Shown: piece after piece, positions 19,790-24,100 of the stretch
Layout of the letters: the number at the start of each line of letters is the position of its first letter
How positions within the stretch are numbered: the first letter of the stretch is position 1
Assembly (NCBI GenBank): GCA_003990745.1
Contig: RBNI01001148.1
Coordinates: 1 to 24,100, forward strand
Direction of reading: 5' to 3'
Source of the DNA: Jimgerdemannia flammicorona
Lineage: Eukaryota > Mucoromycota > Endogonomycetes > Endogonales > Endogonaceae
DNA: 24,100 bases
Notes under the pieces: generated by a model
What the model was told of the DNA's origin: nothing
What the model saw: only the letters and a program-made list of their open reading frames with translations
Database searches by the model: none
Translations under genes and position numbers: made by a program

Positions 19790-20205
19790 CTGTACTGATT
19801 GAGTATATGGCAGTATCTGTTTCAGAGTAGTATTTTCTGAGCTTGCTTAGAGTAACCTCTACAGCATCTCTCTGATCTAGACTTAACTATAAATCACTAC
19901 AACTCTCTAGCCTATCCTTGAGCTTATCCTCTAGCTGGTCAATCAGAAGGTTGTATACTGGTATTGCAGAGCTTATTATTGGGGTCATTTGTTTGACTAT
20001 ATCTTTTGTATAATCATCAAACCACTGGTAGTTATATGTGGTGAAATATTGTATTATGCAGAGGCAGACAAAATGAGTATGGAGCCAGAGCAATCACTAC
20101 TTACTTTCAAAACTCTGATAACATTCCTAAGTACATCCCACTCACTTTCACCTAGAGCCTCACCCCATATTTCCTTATCGGCAGCCATTGTTGAATCTAT
20201 TGGCT

Positions 20206-20242
20206 TTTTTTATTTTTTTTTTTTTTAAAAAAAAAAAAAAAA
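20206..20242. repeat. oligo-T/oligo-A block inside hAT
   Basis: Around 20 T (with one A) are followed by 16 A, a perfect small snap-back between two conserved hAT blocks. It could be an intron relic or the junction of a small A-tailed insertion; nothing else marks it. Confidence 0.5.
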
Positions 20243-21700
20243 TCTTCAACTATCTAAAATAAGTTACTTCAGCCAACCAAAGAAAAAAAAGAACACATAC
20301 CACAGCAAACTCCAGTGCATACTGGATCATTGTAAATGTTAAGTTCCAATATATATAGACATCCAATATAAGCTCTTTCAGGGCTAAACTAATTGCTCTA
20401 TACTGTGTAGTGAATTTGTCTCATTGTTGTGAAGATGATTAGACTGATACAACCAGTTTGCATAGCTCAGAAATTATACTTAGGGCCCTTTCTCTCTCAG
20501 ATATTTTATCTACATATATAAGATAGTTCTGAACAGTGAGATTCAGTATGTGGGTCTGATATTATATATGGCAGCTTTCTGCACCAAAGGCCACATTTTC
20601 CTATTTGAGGCTGACTGCTAAAACTTGGAAAAATGTTGAGTTGTTTGTAGTATTATCTGTCATAATGGCCAAAATCTATACTTGAAATATTTGGTTAGCA
20701 AATTTATGTAAAAATAAATAATCAATAAAATCTATTTTGTTTTAAAACTTCTTTCAAAACACCAACCTGATGACAAGTCCTCCTTTTTTACCTTAGTTGT
20801 GATCTCAAGCTCTCAGATATAACTAATAAAAGCATCTGTGATATTGTCTCCAGAATGAGGGCCAGCAAGTTTGATAAAGTCAAGGGTGAGAGATTTAAGC
20901 TACTAATTAAGATCAATCTAATGATCAGTAATACCCAGAAATGAAATTACATTGGAAGATATCCATATGTCAATTGTAAATGAAATTTTGCCTGCTGAAT
21001 TCTACTTATTGAATATAAGGTTACATTGGTGAGCTCTTTATAAAAATATATATATAATTCAGCTTACAAAGGTCATGATACTGCTCTTATTTTATCTGAA
21101 GTATCTGGCAGAGATTGTCATGCTCCTTTCTATAGGCCTCCAGGACATCTTTGTGAATAGTATTGATACTTAGTAAATATAAATCATACTTGAGGAGACC
21201 AAGATACTATATAATTGGTCACTCTCAATAGTTGTGAATAGCTGGTCTATATATATAATCTAGCGAATGAACTGATTTTGAAATTCTGCTAAAGAGTATG
21301 ACTAAATATTTTTGATTAAACAGGGTTGTTGGTATAGAAATAGTCAGGCAATTGAATAAATGTATCCACTATAGCTTGGATATTGATTTTATTTGTCTCT
21401 ATATTCTTTTTGATTTTGTCAGAGTACTTATCTTTTATATATCAATATATGTTTAAAGTCATACTACTAAGCATTTGAACTTCTGGCTGATGTAGTTTAT
21501 AGGAGTAGATGAAACAGTATCATGTGTGTATCAAACAAAAGTATCAGTTATATCAATAGATGCATCTTAATTTTTTATCTGCAATAATTATAAATAATAT
21601 CATCTCCTATCTTAGCACAATATTGCTGGATTTCAGAGTGAGGATTGTATAAAAGATGTGGAACTATTAGGGATATTTGACTTAAAGCATCATCAGTACT

Positions 21701-21819
21701 GTGAACTGTTAAAGACTAATCTGTTGACATATGTATTTGCATATTTGTGTATGCATACATATATTTGTATATATGTATATTATATATATAGATACATCCA
21801 GCATATGAGTCATATAGAG
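21701..21819. repeat. TATA/TGTATA simple-sequence DNA
   Basis: Mostly alternating TA, TGTA and GCATA steps (for example TATATGTATATTATATATAT) between the hAT coding trace and the minisatellite. No gene is visible. Confidence 0.6.
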
Positions 21820-21996
21820 GATTCAGATTGAAGAATTCAAATTAGAGGATTTGAATTAGAGAATTCAAATTGAGTGATTCAGATTGAGTAATTTGGATTA
21901 AGTAATTTAGATTGAGTGGTTTGGATAGAGTAGTTCAGATAGGGCAATTCAGATAGATGATTCAGATGGGGTAATTCAGATAGGGTGATTCAGATT
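21820..21996. repeat. 14-bp minisatellite next to hAT upstream end
   Basis: About twelve units with consensus ATTCAGATWGRGTR, for example ATTCAGATTGAGTA, ATTTGGATTAAGTA and ATTCAGATAGGGTG. It lies upstream of the hAT transposase in its transcription direction, where subterminal repeats that bind transposase are expected in this superfamily. That role is inference. Confidence 0.7.
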
Positions 21997-22070
21997 AATC
22001 TGAGTTGATTCAGATAGCTTCAGATTTGAGATTCGGATCAAACCATCATGTGATGAATCAAATCTGGATT

Positions 22071-22073
<3 letters not shown>
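21997..22073. repeat. possible hAT right-end segment
   Basis: AATCTGAGTTGATT at 21997-22010 is the inverted counterpart of 9962-9975. The following bases (GATGAATC, AATCTGGATTTGAT) share words with the left segment at 9911-9975. The segment is interrupted at 22074 by the poly(T) run of the next insertion, so the true terminus and its 8-bp duplication are not in the window. Confidence 0.35.
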
Positions 22074-22113
<40 letters not shown>

Positions 22114-23045
22114 GAACTCAATGTCCTGTGGATTTTTATTAGAAGAGAACCTAAACTATATAGGCCAAAACCCTCCCCCACCACCCATCAAGCACTGCCC
22201 CCCTATTAACCTAGGCTAGCTATTGTCCAGCAGCTTGACCATATCAGGTGCAGTAGGACCTATGTTAGCCTGCACCTCATTCTGCACACTATGCTCTCCC
22301 TACCACCAGGGAGAACCCAGCTATATACTAATGACTGAAAGTACATGCCTGAGACCCCAACATATGTATAAGACCATGCTTGAGCTGAATAGAATAGTCC
22401 CTACCACCCCAAGAAGAATGACAGGTAAAGAAAACCCCTCATCAAAGTACATCACAATGGGTAGGGCCTGGTTCTTCCAGTTGAGGTAAGTAAAGAACTT
22501 ACATGTGAGGTAGAAGGAGACCCCCAATACCCCACTACTCAAGCCTGTAGGCCTCGATCACATTGCTATATTAGCTCCCAGTTTCAGTTGAGTATAGCCA
22601 AGATACCTGAAATGAGTAGCCTTGGGCCCCCCGACTCTCTCTAATGACCAGGACCCACCCTACAAAATTGCCAAAAGAAGTCGAGAGTGACATCTACCAC
22701 CTAACTGCTCCACACCAATCAAAAGGCCCCACCAAAGCAGTATCCGCCTCAGCCCTGATGACTGTCCCCAGCTTGGTACCCCACTGGTTCACCATAATCA
22801 CCCTTCCTCCTATCTGTGATGGCCATCTCTCCTCCTATCCTGACAATACCTGAAAAACAGTCACCTATGCCAGAACTACACTTGCCAGGAAGCTTGCCAA
22901 AGCCAGAGGGCTCCACCATAGGTACTGAGGACCTGCAGATAACCTATACTGAGCACTTGATGCCCAAGGTCAGCCAACTTCCTATGTAATCTATAACACA
23001 CCAAGACAGTACTTTGTTAGTGATGGCAAAAGAAAAAAAGTCCTA
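22074..23045 (-). mobile_element. poly(A)-tailed retroposed sequence, left inverted copy
   Basis: Read on the minus strand the element ends with AATAAA (22140-22135), about 24 bases, and 37 A residues (22110-22074). This is the mark of a sequence copied from a polyadenylated RNA. Near its 3' end a frame encodes a hydrophobic stretch (LPVILLGVVGTILFSSSMVL) and then GPTAPDMVKLLDNS with a stop. Upstream is a mix of short frames without recognisable motif. The copy is collinear in inverse with 23197-24100 but ends abruptly at 23045, consistent with 5' truncation. It lacks ORFs for its own enzymes, so it was probably mobilised in trans by a LINE such as the one at 13496, or is a retrocopied transcript. 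Confidence 0.6.
22143..23045 (-). repeat. left arm of long inverted repeat
   Basis: Pairs with 23197-24100 along its whole length with only small indels. Where the right arm has CG this arm usually has TG or CA. The arms enclose about 150 bp (23046-23195) and could extend beyond the window on the right. Confidence 0.85.
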
Positions 23046-24100
23046 CCTCGGGTTGGTTTGCTGTACCTGCATGGGCATGGTGGGAGGAGGGCAATGGTGA
23101 TGAGTTGCCCCTTTATCGGTGTTGGATTGGTGTCTTCTCCACTTTTTCGCAGTTTTTGGTTCCTTCAGCTGCATCTGAAGTGCATCCGTTTTAGTGCAGC
23201 ACCTTCTTCCTTTTGCCATCGCCAACAAGGTGCTGTCTCAGTGTATCTCAGGCTATGTAGGGAGTCAGCCGACCTTGGGCATCAAGTGCTCAGTGTAGGT
23301 TACCTGCAGGTCCTCGGTGCCTGTGGTGGGGCCCTTTGGCTTTGGCGAGCTTCCCGGCGAGTGCGGTTCTGGCGTAGGTGACTGCTTTTTGGGTGATGTT
23401 GGGTTGGGAGGGGAGATGACCATCATAGATAGGAGAAAGGGTGATTACGGTGAACCAGTAGGGTGTCAGGCTGGGGGCGGTCGTTGGGGCTGGGGCAGGT
23501 GCTGCTTCGGTGGGGCCTTTTGATTGGTGCAGTGTGGTTAGGTAGTAGGTGACACTCTCAGCTTCTTTTGGCAGATAGCGGGGTGAGGCCCCAGTCATCA
23601 GGGGGGGTTGGGGGGCCTGAGGCTACCCATTTCAGGCGTCTTGGCTACACTCAACTAGAACCGGGAGCTGATATGGCAACGTGATCAAGGCCCACAGGCT
23701 TGAGTAGTGGGGTATTGGGGGTTTCCTCTCACCTCACGTGTAAGTCCTTTACTCACCTCATCTGGGAGAACTAGGCCCTGCCCACTGTGTTGTGCTTTGA
23801 TGAGGGTTTTTTCTTTGCCTGTCATTCTCCTTGGAGTGGCAGGGGCTATTCTATTCAGCTCGGGCATGGCCTTGTACATATGTTGGGTTCTCGGGCATGT
23901 GCTTTCGGTTGTTGGCATATGGTTGGGTTTCCCCTGGTGGTAGGGAGAGCATGGTATGCAGAATGAGGTACAGGCCAACATCGGTCCTACTGCACCTGGC
24001 ATGGTCGAGCTGCTGGACAATAGCTAGCCTAGGTTAATGGGGGGGCAGTGCTTGGTGGGTGGTGGGGGAGGGTTTTGGCCTATATAGTCTAGGTTCCCTT
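23046..24100 (+). mobile_element. same retroposed sequence, right copy, CpG-rich
   Basis: Plus-strand copy of the sequence at 22074-23045, carrying an extra 150 bp at its 5' side and running off the window before any poly(A). A frame near the 3' end reads FSLPVILLGVAGAILFSSGM, then LYICWVLGHVLSVVGIWLG, a TAG after PWW, and QANIGPTAPGMVELLDNS with a stop at about 24025. This could be the C-terminus of a membrane protein, with hydrophobic segments and a polar tail. A minus-strand frame of 102 codons (23598-23290) is also open in both copies in part, so the coding strand is not proven. I do not recognise the family. CpG is frequent here (for example 23347-23374), unlike the rest of the window. 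Confidence 0.55.
23197..24100 (+). repeat. right arm of long inverted repeat
   Basis: Reverse complement of 22143-23045 with scattered transitions. The end of the arm is not reached at 24100. Confidence 0.85.

Larger units (their letters stand above)
19384..21700 (-). pseudogene. hAT-family transposase
   Basis: Minus-strand blocks run in hAT order. FIRQIIYIDQLFTTIESDQ lies near 21290-21220. KISFTIDIWISSNVISFLGI (about 20995-20935) matches 'KISLTLDIWTSPN..AFLGIT' with the first catalytic Asp. LKSLTLDFIKLAGPHSGDNI follows near 20900-20840. IMTDNTTNN (20667-20641) matches the second Asp block, then THILNLTVQNYL and LILDVYIYWNLTFTMIQYAL. AIPVYNLLIDQLEDKL lies near 19965-19925, and LKLQYHKYQGWEQ and ELTIYLTSDHMILL lead into the dimerisation domain. 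It ends at VLNW followed by a TAG where hATs have a second Trp, and the LINE insertion lies 50 bp further on. A zinc-finger N-terminus is only faintly visible above 21500. hAT transposases cut and paste their element with 8-bp duplications; this copy has many stops. Confidence 0.88.

Noticed and set aside
22223..22489. Open frame on the plus strand of the left inverted arm (and its counterpart 24020-23685 minus)
   Set aside because: It runs against the direction shown by AATAAA and poly(A) and has no recognisable motif; kept only as an uncertainty about coding strand.

Overview
This window looks like a repeat compartment of a filamentous fungal genome, most likely an ascomycete. I infer this from the mix of decayed transposons (gypsy, copia, LINE, hAT, probable MULE), the short GT..AG-like introns, the strong A+T bias of the left third, and decay dominated by C-to-T and G-to-A changes that turn CA/TG into TA, which resembles repeat-induced point mutation (RIP) or methyl-cytosine deamination. 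No intact host gene, rRNA, tRNA or CRISPR array is visible. Every protein-coding trace carries stops or frameshifts.

Layout. 1-3415: very A+T-rich DNA with a 200-bp MITE-like inverted-repeat element (41-240) and a probable MULE transposase fossil on the minus strand (about 1330-2300). 3415-5150: heavily mutated copy of a LINE ORF1. 5234-5425: weak LTR-like segment. 5535-7940: minus-strand Ty3/gypsy remnant with gag, a zinc knuckle, a dUTPase domain, an aspartic protease and the start of reverse transcriptase, in that order. 8250-9910: plus-strand copia fragment with GAG-pre-integrase, integrase and only the first residues of reverse transcriptase, cut off where a GATCTGGATT-rich segment begins. 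9911-13480: that segment, a pyrimidine tract, pieces of an unrecognised intron-containing gene and four different minisatellites. 13496-19365: a nearly complete 5.87-kb L1-like LINE with both ORFs, a poly(A) tail and a 16-bp target-site duplication. 19384-21700: minus-strand hAT transposase pseudogene, whose 3' part was split by the LINE. 21820-22073: a 14-bp minisatellite and a possible hAT end. 22074-24100: two inverted copies of one sequence of about 900 bp. The left copy ends in AATAAA plus a 37-nt poly(A) tail (read on the minus strand) and is CpG-poor; the right copy is CpG-rich and looks younger.

History inferred from nesting. Gypsy, copia and the first LINE copy are the oldest and most mutated. 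A hAT element may span 9911 to about 22073 with roughly 3.4 kb of non-transposase sequence inside it. The full LINE then inserted into the hAT 3' region, and the poly(A)-tailed element inserted at the right hAT end. The most unusual feature is the dUTPase domain between the gag zinc knuckle and the protease of the gypsy element.
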